The translations under genes were made by a program, and so were the position numbers. DNA of 64,000 nucleotides. Source: Planctomycetaceae bacterium (GTDB lineage Bacteria > Planctomycetota > Planctomycetia > Planctomycetales > Planctomycetaceae). The stretch lies in contig JABISG010000115.1 in the NCBI GenBank assembly GCA_018699955.1, positions 62,001-126,000 of the forward strand. The letters are read 5' to 3'. Shown in pieces: positions 33,350 to 42,869 of this stretch. Positions within the stretch are counted from its first letter, which is position 1; every line of letters starts with the position of its first letter. Under the pieces are notes generated by a model. It did no database searches. It worked only from the letters and a program-made list of their open reading frames with translations, and was not told the origin of the DNA.

Positions 33350-34354
33350 TCAAAGCCCACCGGTTGCGGCCTGTGGGAAAAACGTTTTCAAGAGTTTCGC
33401 CAGCCGATGCGGGTGCGTCAAGTACGGCAGCTGGCCGCTCGAATGCAGGCGTTCGACTTGAGTGTTCGCAATTCGTTGATCAAGCAATTCCTGGCAACCG
33501 GCGGCAAGCTGACCTTCTCCTTCGGTGCGAATCAACAGCACGGGTTGCGAGACTTCACCGAGCCGATTTCGGACGTCAAATTCTTTCAGCACCGCTGCCC
33601 GCTCGGCCAGCGCGGAGACAGGCAACTGCCCGGTGTCTGCGAGGAAAAACGACCAGCGGCCCCGATCAATCGGCGGAAACCAGGGGAGGTGATTCTGCGT
33701 TTGCAAAGTACTCCAAAATGGAACCGACGCCAGAGGACGCCGCAATCGACGGCCAACACCGATGAGCAGCCTCTCCGTCAGCGACAATTGACGATGGGCA
33801 TAACCGCCTTGAATTGCTGCGGTGAGAATGCGGTTCGGTTCGGCCAACATTGCCGAGAAGGCCGTCACACTGGCAAACGCCGGCGCAAAGAGATGGAACT
33901 GCCGATCACCCTGCCGGTCGGCGACTGCAAACAGATTATCCACAAGTGTTGCCGTACTCTGCCGACTTCCACGGTCCAACGAAAAATCGTCATACACAAC
34001 GCAGCGAAAGTCTTCACGAAGCAGCCAGACTAATAACGCGTAGAGTTCGTGAGTGCCGCCCAAGCCGGGCAACAAGTAGACGGGCGGCCCGTCGCCCCAC
34101 GTTCGCCCACGTATGGTTGTCCCGCCCTGCCGAAGTTCCCAGAGTTCGGCATCCGAGCGAAACGCATCGAGAACCTGTTCCCACGCAAGCGGAGTGGGGC
34201 AAGGGTCGTGCGGCGGTTCGTCGGTTGCTGCTGGAACGTCCGCAGACTGGGATTGTGCCATTTCAGTTCCGGCCGGCATTGTGTTGCCACACAACGACCC
34301 CGCCTCACCGGAAGCCGGGTATTGTTTACTCGGTTGGAGCATTTCGTTCGTCAT
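33350..34354 (-). CDS. alpha/beta-hydrolase fold protein with degenerate nucleophile elbow
   Basis: The 334-residue protein has the fold's oxyanion-side motif VYLLPGLGGTHE and a C-terminal LLIRTEGEGQLAAG followed by SSGQLPYLTHPHRLA, where the catalytic His would sit. The elbow expected as G-x-S-x-G reads FAPAFASV, so Ala replaces both the first Gly and the nucleophile Ser. It may be non-catalytic. Start choice is uncertain; the ATG at 34354 keeps it clear of the blaI promoter, but ATGs at 34384 and 34447 are possible. It is divergent from the blaI-like gene. Confidence 0.75.
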   Translation of the reverse strand: MTNEMLQPSKQYPASGEAGSLCGNTMPAGTEMAQSQSADVPAATDEPPHDPCPTPLAWEQVLDAFRSDAELWELRQGGTTIRGRTWGDGPPVYLLPGLGGTHELYALLVWLLREDFRCVVYDDFSLDRGSRQSTATLVDNLFAVADRQGDRQFHLFAPAFASVTAFSAMLAEPNRILTAAIQGGYAHRQLSLTERLLIGVGRRLRRPLASVPFWSTLQTQNHLPWFPPIDRGRWSFFLADTGQLPVSALAERAAVLKEFDVRNRLGEVSQPVLLIRTEGEGQLAAGCQELLDQRIANTQVERLHSSGQLPYLTHPHRLAKLLKTFFPQAATGGL

Positions 34355-34488
34355 CGTCACACCTGCAGCCTGGCGTCGCTTCATGGCAGCACATGGTAAT
34401 CCATTTGGGCCGGCGAATGAACTCAGGCGACGGACGGCACGTTTCATGTGAGCGGCGATTCCACCACGATTGACTATTTTTGAATTTA

Positions 34489-34505
34489 CGAGACACAATG
34501 TCTTG
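34489..34505. promoter_or_regulatory. BlaI-like operator 1
   Basis: CGAGACA-CAA-TGTCTTG is a perfect seven-base-arm palindrome apart from the outer pair. It overlaps the -35 hexamer of the blaI-like promoter. The TACA/TGTA-type half sites of known BlaI/MecI operators are related in length and symmetry. Confidence 0.8.
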
Positions 34506-34531
34506 ACAGCCATCTCACGTGCGGGTAACTT
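34503..34531 (+). promoter_or_regulatory. sigma-70-type promoter of the blaI-like operon
   Basis: TTGACA at 34503-34508, a 17-base spacer, then TAACTT at 34526-34531. Transcription would start near 34538, inside operator 2, about 27 bases before the ATG. A repressor on either palindrome would block RNA polymerase. Confidence 0.7.
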
Positions 34532-34533
34532 GG

Positions 34534-34550
34534 CAAGACACATTGTCTCG
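34534..34550. promoter_or_regulatory. BlaI-like operator 2
   Basis: CAAGACA-CAT-TGTCTCG is the same palindrome as operator 1 in opposite orientation, centred 45 bases away. It covers the predicted transcription start. Confidence 0.8.
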
Positions 34551-34564
34551 AAGGAAGGAACTTG

Positions 34565-34972
34565 ATGGTTCGTAATCCATACGATGCGACCGAAGCCGAG
34601 CAGGCTGTGCTCGAGTCGCTTTGGTCGAAAGACACGGCAACGATTCGGCAACTGACCGATGAACTCTACCCGAACGGCACCGCTTCGAATTTTTCCACCG
34701 TTCAGAAACTGTTGGAGAGGTTAGAAGGCAAGGGGTTCGTCGAAAGAGAGCGTCGCGGGTCTGCGAATTGGTTTCGGCCGCTCGTCGATCGACATGAGTT
34801 GATCGGGCGGCGTCTGAGCGCTGTGGCTGAGAGCCTGTGCGACGGCTCGCTGACTCCGCTGCTGCAGCATCTGGTCGAGGCGCACGATCTGACGGCCCAA
34901 GACCGCAAATCGCTGCACACGCTAATCGAGAAGTTTGACGAGAAAAAGAAGACAAAAAGTAAGGAACGCTGA
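34565..34972 (+). CDS. BlaI/MecI/CopY-family transcriptional repressor
   Basis: The 135-residue protein starts MVRNPYDATEAEQAVLESLW, the winged-helix opening of BlaI/MecI repressors, and continues with the recognition helix region ASNFSTVQKLLERLEGKGFV and a helical dimerisation tail. It should bind the two palindromes just upstream and be cleaved by the M56 protease encoded next. The ATG at 34565 has AGGAAGGA ten bases before it; a TTG one codon upstream is less likely. The gene after it is the BlaR1-like fusion, 68 bases away on the same strand. Confidence 0.93.
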   Translation: MVRNPYDATEAEQAVLESLWSKDTATIRQLTDELYPNGTASNFSTVQKLLERLEGKGFVERERRGSANWFRPLVDRHELIGRRLSAVAESLCDGSLTPLLQHLVEAHDLTAQDRKSLHTLIEKFDEKKKTKSKER

Positions 34973-35040
34973 ATCTAAAGAAGTAGACCAAATCATCAGG
35001 CCGAATTCTCGGCGGATGTTCCTTTTCAGAGGAAGACGAC

Positions 35041-38000
35041 ATGTCCTGGATGCTCGAGATTGCTCTGAGTAACGCTGTGATGGCGACCGCCCTTGGATTG
35101 CTGGTGCTGCTGGTCAGTCGGTGTTGCCACCGGCCCGCCTTGATTCACGGCCTGTGGCTGGTCGTCTTGCTGAAACTGGTGACACCGCCGGTTGTCCAGG
35201 TTCCTGTCGAGATCTTGCCCGCGACTGTGGCAGTCACAGATGCCGTCGATGCCGATGTTGTCGACGACATCTCAGTTCCCGCCGAAGCGATGCCAGTCGA
35301 AGACGTTGTCGTCACACCGGTGGCAGCGCCGACTTTCGACGAAGAACCGTTTCCGCCGCAGGAACTGCTTGTTTCAAACGACAAACTCGATGCGGACGGC
35401 TTGCCGCTCATCGCGGTGGAGTTTGATGAACCAGCTGCGGCAGACGGCGTTTCTGTAACCGCCAATGAGAGCGACGACGTAGTGCTTGTCGAAACGACTG
35501 CAGCGGCGGCGATGGCCGATGGCGAAGAGAAGGAAACGTCGAACATCGCAGCCGGCATCGCGGCGGTGCCGATATCGGAGCTTCCGCCTTCTGCTCCCCC
35601 GAGCGAAGCGACCGAAGCGTCGGCGGCTCCAACAGGATTTGCAGGTTTATTCGAGGTGATGCTGAAATACTTGCCAGTCTGTTTGATCGCCGTGTGGATT
35701 GCCGGTTCGGTTTTTGTTGTTATCACAACGATCATTCGGGTGAGGCGATTTCAGCGGCTGCTATGCCTGGGGTCACCGGCACCCGAGTGGCTGCAAATAA
35801 AAGTTGATCGATTAGCGAAGCAGATCGGGCTGAAGCGGTCACCGCGGGTTGTACTCGTTCCGGCGGCTGTTTCGCCGATGTTGTGGGCGATCGGCCGTAA
35901 GCCCATGCTCATTCTTCCGGATGAATTGTTACAGCGACTGGAGCGGCCGGAGTTGGAGTCGATTCTGCTGCATGAGTTGGCACACATGCGCCGTGGCGAC
36001 CATTGGGTGCGGGGCTTGGAATTGCTGGCAAGCTGCCTGTATTGGTGGCATCCGGTCGTGTGGTTGGCTCGTCGGGAAATCCAGATGAATGAAGAAGCCT
36101 GCTGCGACGCATGGGTTGTCTGGCGTCTCTCCGACGACGGGCGACCTTATGCAAAGGCCATATTAGCGACGGTCGATTTTCTCGCCGATAAGCGGTCCGT
36201 TTTGCCGCCAGTCGCGAGCGGGTTGGCTCGTGTCGAATTCTTGAAGAAGAGGTTGACGATGATTATGGAAGGCACAACCCCTCGCAGCCTCTCGGGTGTG
36301 GGTCAGATTGCCGTGTTGGTACTTGGTGCAGGTATGCTGCCGCTGTTGCCAACCCTCGGTGAAGAACAGTCGGACGAACCGGCAGCCGCAACGGCCACCG
36401 ATCTCGTCGCGGATGAGGATCAAGAGGACAAGCCCGCCGCCGCGACAACTGCCGATGATGTAAAATCAGCTGACGCGGCTGCAAAGCCGGTCGTTCGACA
36501 ACCTCGGCGAACGTTGATCGAATCGACCGAGTTTGAGAGTCGCCCGACGACGTTTCAATTCATCTCCCGGTACGCGTGGTGTTCGGCGTTTTCGGCTGAC
36601 GCCAAACTGTTAGTGACCGGTTACGGACACTGGACAGAGCCGGGCGAAGTTCGCTTATGGGACCTATCGACCGGCAAAGTTCGCTTCAAATTCAAGGAGT
36701 CGCTGGGCGTTCGCACGGTTGGATTCTCCCCCGACGGCAAACTGTTTGCTTCGGGCAACTTCGCAGGAGAGGCGAAACTCCGCGATATTGAGACCGGCGA
36801 GGTGGTGTTTCAGCTCAAGGAAACGGCCGGATCGGTGGACCGTCTGGCCTTTTCCGCTGACGGCAAACAGTTGGCGACGGCAAGTAACGGCAAGGTTGTG
36901 AGAATTTGGGACATTGCAGCAGGGACAATTTCGAAAACCTTCGAAGGTCACACCGGAGTTGTGTACTGGGTTGAGTTTTCGCCCGACGGCAAGACGCTCG
37001 TCAGTTCGAGTCTGGACCGAACGGTCCGCGCGTGGGACATTGCGACCGGCAAGTTGAAATTCGTGATACAGCATGCTGATCAGGTCAACTCTGTCATTCA
37101 TTCCCCCGACGGAAAACAGTTGGCGTCTGTCTGTAGCGATGGGCAGGTGCGACTGTGGGAAGCCGCCACCGGGAAAGCCCTGGCCGTGCTTTCAGGCCAC
37201 CAGAGTCGAGTGAATTCGGTTTGCTATTCGCCGGATGGCAAGATGTTGGCTTCCGCCGGTACGGGCAACACCATCAGGCTGTGGGACACAAGCACAAACG
37301 AAACGATTGCCACACTGTCGGGTCATACTGCCAACGTTTACGGGCTGACCTTCTCGCGGGACGGCAAGACGCTTGCCAGCAGCAGCTGGGACAAGTCGGT
37401 AAAGCTGTGGAACGTGGAAACACATAAGGAAGTTACCACGCTCTCGCCGGCTGATGTCATCGACGAACCGCAGGTGATTCTGGCGTTGGGCTACTCGCCC
37501 AACGGGAAGACGGTTGCCGTCGCCTATGAAGACCGGACCGTCAAGCTCAGACTCATTGAAGCGGGAACGGTACAGGCGGTCTTGGAAGGCCACGACGATG
37601 TGATTGCCTCGGTCGCGTTTTCCCCCGATGGTCAAACCCTGGCAACGGCCAGTTATGATCGCAGCGTGAAATTGTGGGACGTTGCAACGGGCAAGGAACT
37701 CAGAACACTCAGCGGTCACACCAATTGGGTCTTCTCCGTCGCGTTCTCGCCCGACGGAACACGACTCGCTTCCAGCGGCTACGACAAGACCGTCCGCCTG
37801 TGGGACGTGAAATCCGGTGCCGAGCAAGCCAAGTTGGAAGGCCATTCGGCCACGGTACGCTCTATTGCCTTTTCGCCGGACGGCAAACTGCTGGCATCGG
37901 GCAGCGGCGACCGCACCGTCCGAATATGGGACACCGACGGTCCCAAAGAACTGGCGACCCTCTCCGGGCACAAGGGCAGCATCCGAGCCATCGCCTATTC

Positions 38001-41000
38001 ACCCGACGGCAAAACTATCGCCAGCGGCAGTGAAGACCAGACGATCAAACTCTGGGACGTCGAAAGCCGCAAAGAACGGGCAACGTTATCCGGTCACGCC
38101 GGCATGGTCTGGAGCCTCGCCTTCTCGCCGCAAGGAAAAACACTGGCCAGCGGCGGGTTCGACAACGCAATCAAATTGTGGAATCCCGATGCCGGCAGTT
38201 TACGGGCAACGCTCAGTGGGCACACCGACGTCGTCACGTCACTCGCCTTCGCACCCGACACCAGCGCACTGATCAGCGGCAGCTACGACAAGTCGCTGAA
38301 GCTGTGGAAGTCGACACAGCCGCCGATTCCTGAATTGGCGACAATCCCGGTCGATACACAGAATGTGCTGTTTACCGCGTTCTCTCCCGATGGTCGATAC
38401 ATGGCGGCCGGTGGGAACGAAAAGGTGGTGAAGATTTTCGATCTGAAAACCGGAAAGCTTCACAGCGTTCTCAGTGGACATGGCGCCGGAGTATTGCGAG
38501 GCGCCTTTTCCCGAGATGGAAAGACGTTCGCCGGGGGTGCCTACGGTTCGCTGATCCTGATCTGGGATGTCGCTAGCGGCGACCAAGTGGCGAAATTGGA
38601 AGATCATTCCGGAGAAATCCGATACCTGTCCTTCTCGCCCGACGGCAAACTCCTGGCATCGTCCAGTTGGGAGGGAGAGGTGATGCTGTGGGACTTGCAG
38701 GATTACCAAGTCATCAAATCCCTGCCGAAACAATCGCTCCCGGTCAACGCCGTCATCTTTTCACCCGACGGAAAAACGCTGATCACTTCAACCGGTAGCT
38801 GGAAGGAAGTGGAGAAGGCTGGCGAAGTCAAGTTGTGGGATGCGGAAACGGGAAAGGAACTGGCCAACCTGCAAGATCACAAGGTTGAGGTGAAGGGTGT
38901 CGCGTTAAGTTCCGATGGCAAAACATTGGTTTCTCATAGCTCCGATGGTCAGATCATTGTCTGGGATGCCAAATCTCGCACGAAACGTATCGAAATGAAC
39001 CAAGGAACGGCAGTCATGTCCGTCTCCATTCTCCCTGACAATAACACGCTGGTCGCGGGCGACATGGGGGGTGGGCTCATGTTGTGGGATCTCACAAAGG
39101 GAAGAAAACTTGCCCGCTATGCAGGCCACAAGAAGTTCATTTATTTCGTGACCTCATCGCCCGACGGATCGCTAGTCGCCTCGGCCAGTAAAGACGGCAG
39201 CGTCAAACTCTGGCCGGCGGTCGCTCCGTCGGATTCAGCGCCGCTGAATGAGATCGCAAGAGTTTTCCCCGGCGGTATCTGGTCGCTGGCGGTCTCACCG
39301 GATGCAAAAACAGTGGCGGCCGGCGGTGCGAAGGGAGGCGTTGTACTGATCGATCGCGCATCCAGGAAGGTCAACACCAGACTCGAAGGTCATACGGCGG
39401 AAGTCAAAGACGTGGCATTCTCTCCCGACGGCGGTACGTTGGCAACCGCCAGCTTCGATCACACCGTGAAGCTGTGGGACGTAAGCAGCGGAGAACTGCT
39501 GCAGCAAATGGAACTCAAAAAGAACAGGTTCTGGAGTGTCAGCTTCAGCGACGATGGCAAAAAGCTGATCACTGCCGACGGCGTGTGGGAACTGGTCGTC
39601 TGGGATGTCGCCACCGGCAAGCGGCTGGCGACGATCAAAGAGGACAAAGGCCCGGTCACCTGCCATGCCGTTTCTCCCGATGGAAAACTGATTGTTACCG
39701 GGAACTACGACAAGATGATTCGCGTCTGGACACTGGCGGACGGTAAGCCGGTTGCCAAGTTCGAGGCACATGCGTTCCCGGTCCGTTCTGTCGCGTTCTC
39801 ACCCGACGGAAAGACACTGGCCTCAGCCTGCGCAAGCGATGATCCACAAGACACCGCCAAATTATGGGACGTGTCAAACTGGAGCCTGAAAACGGCGCTC
39901 AACGGCCACGCGGGTCATCTGCACAAGATTCGATTCCTGCCTGATGGGCGGCACCTTGTCTCCAGCGGTTCCGACGCGACGGTACGCGTTTGGAATGCGG
40001 CAACGGGTCGGAAAGTCCGCGTCTTTCGAGCTCACAATCAGGCCGTCGTCGGGCTTGCCGTCGCTCCCGACGGTCAGTCAATCGTTTCGGGCGATGTGAA
40101 CGGCAACCTGCAAACGTGGGCGTTTGCTGAGCCGGAGAAAACATCCGGTACAACCCGCGATTCTTCCGCAGACCTGGTTCGCCGTTGGACTGGAACGGCG
40201 TTCATTCCCGAACTGAAGCAGCAGTGGTCGGCGAACATCCAGCAAAAAGGTTCTGAATCGCTCAAGGTTTCTCCCAATGGCAAAACGCTGGCCATTGGAG
40301 GGATGAACCACACGATCAATCTCGTTGATGCCAAGACCGGAAAGCCGCTACGGACTCTAGAAGGACACACCGATACGGTCTACGACGTTGCCTTCTCACC
40401 CGATGGCACGAAGCTTCTCAGTGGCAGCATCGATATGACCGCAAAACTTTGGGATGTCGCCACGGGGCAGGGCATCCGCACGTTCAAAGGCCATCAGCAC
40501 CGCGTACATGGTGTTGCCTTCACCCCGGACGGGAAAACCGTGGTCACCGGGGCTGGCGATGGAGCCGTCAAACTTTGGAGCGTGGCCACCGGGGAACAAG
40601 TCTCGGAACTGAAACAAGAAAATGCGGGAGTGATGACCCTCGACATTTCCTCGGACGGCAAGTTTTTAGCAACCGGAAACTGGGATCAAACCGTCTGGTT
40701 ATGGGATCTACAGAAGTCAACAAAGATCGCGTCCTGGGCTGCCCATCCAGAGCATCCGACTTCCATTTGTTTCTCATTGGACGGAAAATTCCTGGCAACC
40801 GCTTCAGCCTCGAAAGACCCGTCCCAGAACGCAAAGATATGGGACGTATCTACACAAAAAGAAATCGTGAGATTGAAAGGGCACACGCACCACGTCCATA
40901 GTGTTCGATTCTCGCCCGATGGCAAAATGCTCGCGACCGCCAGTGCCGATCAATCAATTCGTTTCTGGGACGCGAGATCGGGGCGTTCTCTGCTAAGTAT

Positions 41001-41142
41001 GGACACCGGCAGCCACGAATCTGATGTCGCATGGCTGGCAAATGGCACATCTTTGGCATCAACCCCATATAATGGTCTCTCAAAAATGTGGACCGTTTCC
41101 TTAAGAGACACTCGCCTCGTGCTCTCGTCGAATCCGAATTAG
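35041..41142 (+). CDS. BlaR1-type M56 peptidase fused to 35 WD40 repeats
   Basis: The 2,033-residue protein starts with two helices (about 7-27 and 39-57), a long acidic loop, a third helix (about 207-233), the M56 metalloprotease with HELAH at 311-315 and the downstream ligand region NEEACCDAW, and a fourth helix (about 419-438). This matches the four-helix BlaR1 membrane part. In BlaR1 a penicillin-binding sensor follows helix four. Here about 1,500 residues of WD40 repeats follow, with 35 countable blade ends (such as VRLWDLSTG). They should be extracytoplasmic. The gene is preceded by a GAGGAAG ribosome site. The stop is 17 bases from the next gene. Confidence 0.92.
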   Translation: MSWMLEIALSNAVMATALGLLVLLVSRCCHRPALIHGLWLVVLLKLVTPPVVQVPVEILPATVAVTDAVDADVVDDISVPAEAMPVEDVVVTPVAAPTFDEEPFPPQELLVSNDKLDADGLPLIAVEFDEPAAADGVSVTANESDDVVLVETTAAAAMADGEEKETSNIAAGIAAVPISELPPSAPPSEATEASAAPTGFAGLFEVMLKYLPVCLIAVWIAGSVFVVITTIIRVRRFQRLLCLGSPAPEWLQIKVDRLAKQIGLKRSPRVVLVPAAVSPMLWAIGRKPMLILPDELLQRLERPELESILLHELAHMRRGDHWVRGLELLASCLYWWHPVVWLARREIQMNEEACCDAWVVWRLSDDGRPYAKAILATVDFLADKRSVLPPVASGLARVEFLKKRLTMIMEGTTPRSLSGVGQIAVLVLGAGMLPLLPTLGEEQSDEPAAATATDLVADEDQEDKPAAATTADDVKSADAAAKPVVRQPRRTLIESTEFESRPTTFQFISRYAWCSAFSADAKLLVTGYGHWTEPGEVRLWDLSTGKVRFKFKESLGVRTVGFSPDGKLFASGNFAGEAKLRDIETGEVVFQLKETAGSVDRLAFSADGKQLATASNGKVVRIWDIAAGTISKTFEGHTGVVYWVEFSPDGKTLVSSSLDRTVRAWDIATGKLKFVIQHADQVNSVIHSPDGKQLASVCSDGQVRLWEAATGKALAVLSGHQSRVNSVCYSPDGKMLASAGTGNTIRLWDTSTNETIATLSGHTANVYGLTFSRDGKTLASSSWDKSVKLWNVETHKEVTTLSPADVIDEPQVILALGYSPNGKTVAVAYEDRTVKLRLIEAGTVQAVLEGHDDVIASVAFSPDGQTLATASYDRSVKLWDVATGKELRTLSGHTNWVFSVAFSPDGTRLASSGYDKTVRLWDVKSGAEQAKLEGHSATVRSIAFSPDGKLLASGSGDRTVRIWDTDGPKELATLSGHKGSIRAIAYSPDGKTIASGSEDQTIKLWDVESRKERATLSGHAGMVWSLAFSPQGKTLASGGFDNAIKLWNPDAGSLRATLSGHTDVVTSLAFAPDTSALISGSYDKSLKLWKSTQPPIPELATIPVDTQNVLFTAFSPDGRYMAAGGNEKVVKIFDLKTGKLHSVLSGHGAGVLRGAFSRDGKTFAGGAYGSLILIWDVASGDQVAKLEDHSGEIRYLSFSPDGKLLASSSWEGEVMLWDLQDYQVIKSLPKQSLPVNAVIFSPDGKTLITSTGSWKEVEKAGEVKLWDAETGKELANLQDHKVEVKGVALSSDGKTLVSHSSDGQIIVWDAKSRTKRIEMNQGTAVMSVSILPDNNTLVAGDMGGGLMLWDLTKGRKLARYAGHKKFIYFVTSSPDGSLVASASKDGSVKLWPAVAPSDSAPLNEIARVFPGGIWSLAVSPDAKTVAAGGAKGGVVLIDRASRKVNTRLEGHTAEVKDVAFSPDGGTLATASFDHTVKLWDVSSGELLQQMELKKNRFWSVSFSDDGKKLITADGVWELVVWDVATGKRLATIKEDKGPVTCHAVSPDGKLIVTGNYDKMIRVWTLADGKPVAKFEAHAFPVRSVAFSPDGKTLASACASDDPQDTAKLWDVSNWSLKTALNGHAGHLHKIRFLPDGRHLVSSGSDATVRVWNAATGRKVRVFRAHNQAVVGLAVAPDGQSIVSGDVNGNLQTWAFAEPEKTSGTTRDSSADLVRRWTGTAFIPELKQQWSANIQQKGSESLKVSPNGKTLAIGGMNHTINLVDAKTGKPLRTLEGHTDTVYDVAFSPDGTKLLSGSIDMTAKLWDVATGQGIRTFKGHQHRVHGVAFTPDGKTVVTGAGDGAVKLWSVATGEQVSELKQENAGVMTLDISSDGKFLATGNWDQTVWLWDLQKSTKIASWAAHPEHPTSICFSLDGKFLATASASKDPSQNAKIWDVSTQKEIVRLKGHTHHVHSVRFSPDGKMLATASADQSIRFWDARSGRSLLSMDTGSHESDVAWLANGTSLASTPYNGLSKMWTVSLRDTRLVLSSNPN

Positions 41143-41159
41143 TCTCAGGAGAAGCTGCC

Positions 41160-42782
41160 ATGAAATCCAATTCAGTTCGCCGGTTGGCGTCGGCGTGTTT
41201 GTGTTTTGGTTTGCTGTTGGGGACCGCGCTGGTTCGACCAGTCGCAGCGAGTGAACCGGTTGCTGACGACGTGCAGAAACTGGCCGATGCGATCGATAAA
41301 CTGATTGCAGACCAGTGGAAAGAGAACAGTGTCTCGCCCGCGGCACCTGCGGACGATTCGGAGTTCTTTCGGCGCGTCTCGCTCGATGTGACGGGCAAGA
41401 TTCCGCCCGCCGCCGACGCGATGGACTTCCTCGAATCGCTTTCGCCCGACAAACGTCGGCAGGTGGTCGATCGGTTGTTGGAAGACCCCGGTTATATCAC
41501 GCACTTCACCACGTTCTGGCGCAACGTGATGATGCCCGAGGTCAATGCTGACTTTCAGGTGCGGTTTCTCGTTCCCAGTTTCGACTCCTGGCTGCGGAAG
41601 CAATTGACCGAGAACACGCAGTACGACGCGCTGGTCAAAGAGATCCTCACAACGCCTTTGGACTCGGGACAAAACAACCGCCGAAACCCGTACCAACGAT
41701 TGGGCGAAGCATCGCCGTTGGCGTTTTTTCAGGCGAAACAAATCGCGCCGGAAAACCTCGCCTCAGCAACGTCGCGAATCTTTCTTGGCATCCGCATCGA
41801 ATGCGCGCAGTGTCACGACCATCCGTTCGATACATGGAAGCAGGAACACTTCTGGAGTCTGGCCGCGTTTTATGGCGGCATCGAACGGCAGGGCAATCAG
41901 GGCATCTTCGGTCGTGTGCGCGAATTGTCCGACCGCCGGGAACTAAATATCCCCGATACCGAAACCGTCGTGCAGGCGGGCTATCTTGATGGCACCGAGC
42001 CGCAGTGGCGATTTCGCGTTGGCGCCCGAACGACGTTGGCCGGGTGGGTCACGTCTCCAGAGAATCCCTACTTCGCACGCACTGCCGTCAATCGAATGTG
42101 GGGGCATTTCTTTGGCGTCGGAATCGTCGATCCGGTTGACGACTTCACCGCCGGCAATCCGCCCAGTCATCCGGAATTGCTCGATCTGTTGGCCAAAGAA
42201 TTCGCCGTTCACAATTTCGACCTGAAATTTCTGATCCGCGCAATCACCGCCAGCCGCACGTATCAACTCACAAGTCGAAAGACCGACGAGCGAACAGACG
42301 ACCCGCAATTGTTTGCCCGCATGGCCGTCAAAGGACTTTCGGGAGAACAGATTTATGACAGCGTGGCCCAGGCGACCGGTTCTTACCGGCCGTACAACGC
42401 CCGCAACCCGTTTTCCTTCGGCGGCAACGACCCCCGCGGCGAGTTTTTAGAAACGTTCGCCAACAACACCGATGCAACAACCGCACGACAAACGACGATT
42501 TTGCAGGCGTTGGCCATGATGAACGGCCAACTCGTCGCGAATGCAACCAACCTCTCGCAAAGTCGCTCGCTGGCCGCCGTCGCCGAGTTCCCCGGCCTCA
42601 CCACGGCCGAGCGAATCGAAAACTTGTACTTCCTCACATTGAGCCGCAAGCCGCGACCGGAAGAAATCGAGCGGCTGGTGAAATACGTCGAGCGAGGTGG
42701 CGAAAAGAGCGACCCGAAGAAATCGCTGGGAGATGTCTTCTGGGCGTTACTCAATAGCAGCGAGTTCATGTTCAATCACTAA
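41160..42782 (+). CDS. exported DUF1549/DUF1553 protein
   Basis: The 540-residue protein has a signal peptide (RLASACLCFGLLLGTALVRP), DUF1549 at about 30-240 with the heme-type motif CAQCHDHPF, and DUF1553 at about 280-535 (YFARTAVNRMWGHFFGVGIV). It lacks the Ig-like and N-terminal cytochrome segments of its paralogue at 23937-26393. The ATG at 41160 is preceded by AGGAGAAG and lies 17 bases after the M56-WD40 stop, so coupled expression is likely. The longer upstream frame overlaps that gene and lacks a signal peptide at its start. Confidence 0.92.
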   Translation: MKSNSVRRLASACLCFGLLLGTALVRPVAASEPVADDVQKLADAIDKLIADQWKENSVSPAAPADDSEFFRRVSLDVTGKIPPAADAMDFLESLSPDKRRQVVDRLLEDPGYITHFTTFWRNVMMPEVNADFQVRFLVPSFDSWLRKQLTENTQYDALVKEILTTPLDSGQNNRRNPYQRLGEASPLAFFQAKQIAPENLASATSRIFLGIRIECAQCHDHPFDTWKQEHFWSLAAFYGGIERQGNQGIFGRVRELSDRRELNIPDTETVVQAGYLDGTEPQWRFRVGARTTLAGWVTSPENPYFARTAVNRMWGHFFGVGIVDPVDDFTAGNPPSHPELLDLLAKEFAVHNFDLKFLIRAITASRTYQLTSRKTDERTDDPQLFARMAVKGLSGEQIYDSVAQATGSYRPYNARNPFSFGGNDPRGEFLETFANNTDATTARQTTILQALAMMNGQLVANATNLSQSRSLAAVAEFPGLTTAERIENLYFLTLSRKPRPEEIERLVKYVERGGEKSDPKKSLGDVFWALLNSSEFMFNH

Positions 42783-42869
42783 AGGAAATGCGGAATGGTG
42801 AATGATGAATAACGATTCTCGCAATCGGCCGTACCTGAAATAAGCGACCCCAATACGGGAGACTCTACG

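Noticed and set aside
34352..34651. Longer N-terminus for the alpha/beta hydrolase, overlapping the blaI-like gene
   Set aside because: It would run through the blaI promoter, both operators and the blaI start on the opposite strand, and the extra residues show no domain. The palindromes explain that DNA better.
35041..41142. A classical beta-lactam resistance locus
   Set aside because: BlaI and M56 parts are present, but there is no beta-lactamase and no penicillin-binding sensor; WD40 occupies that position.
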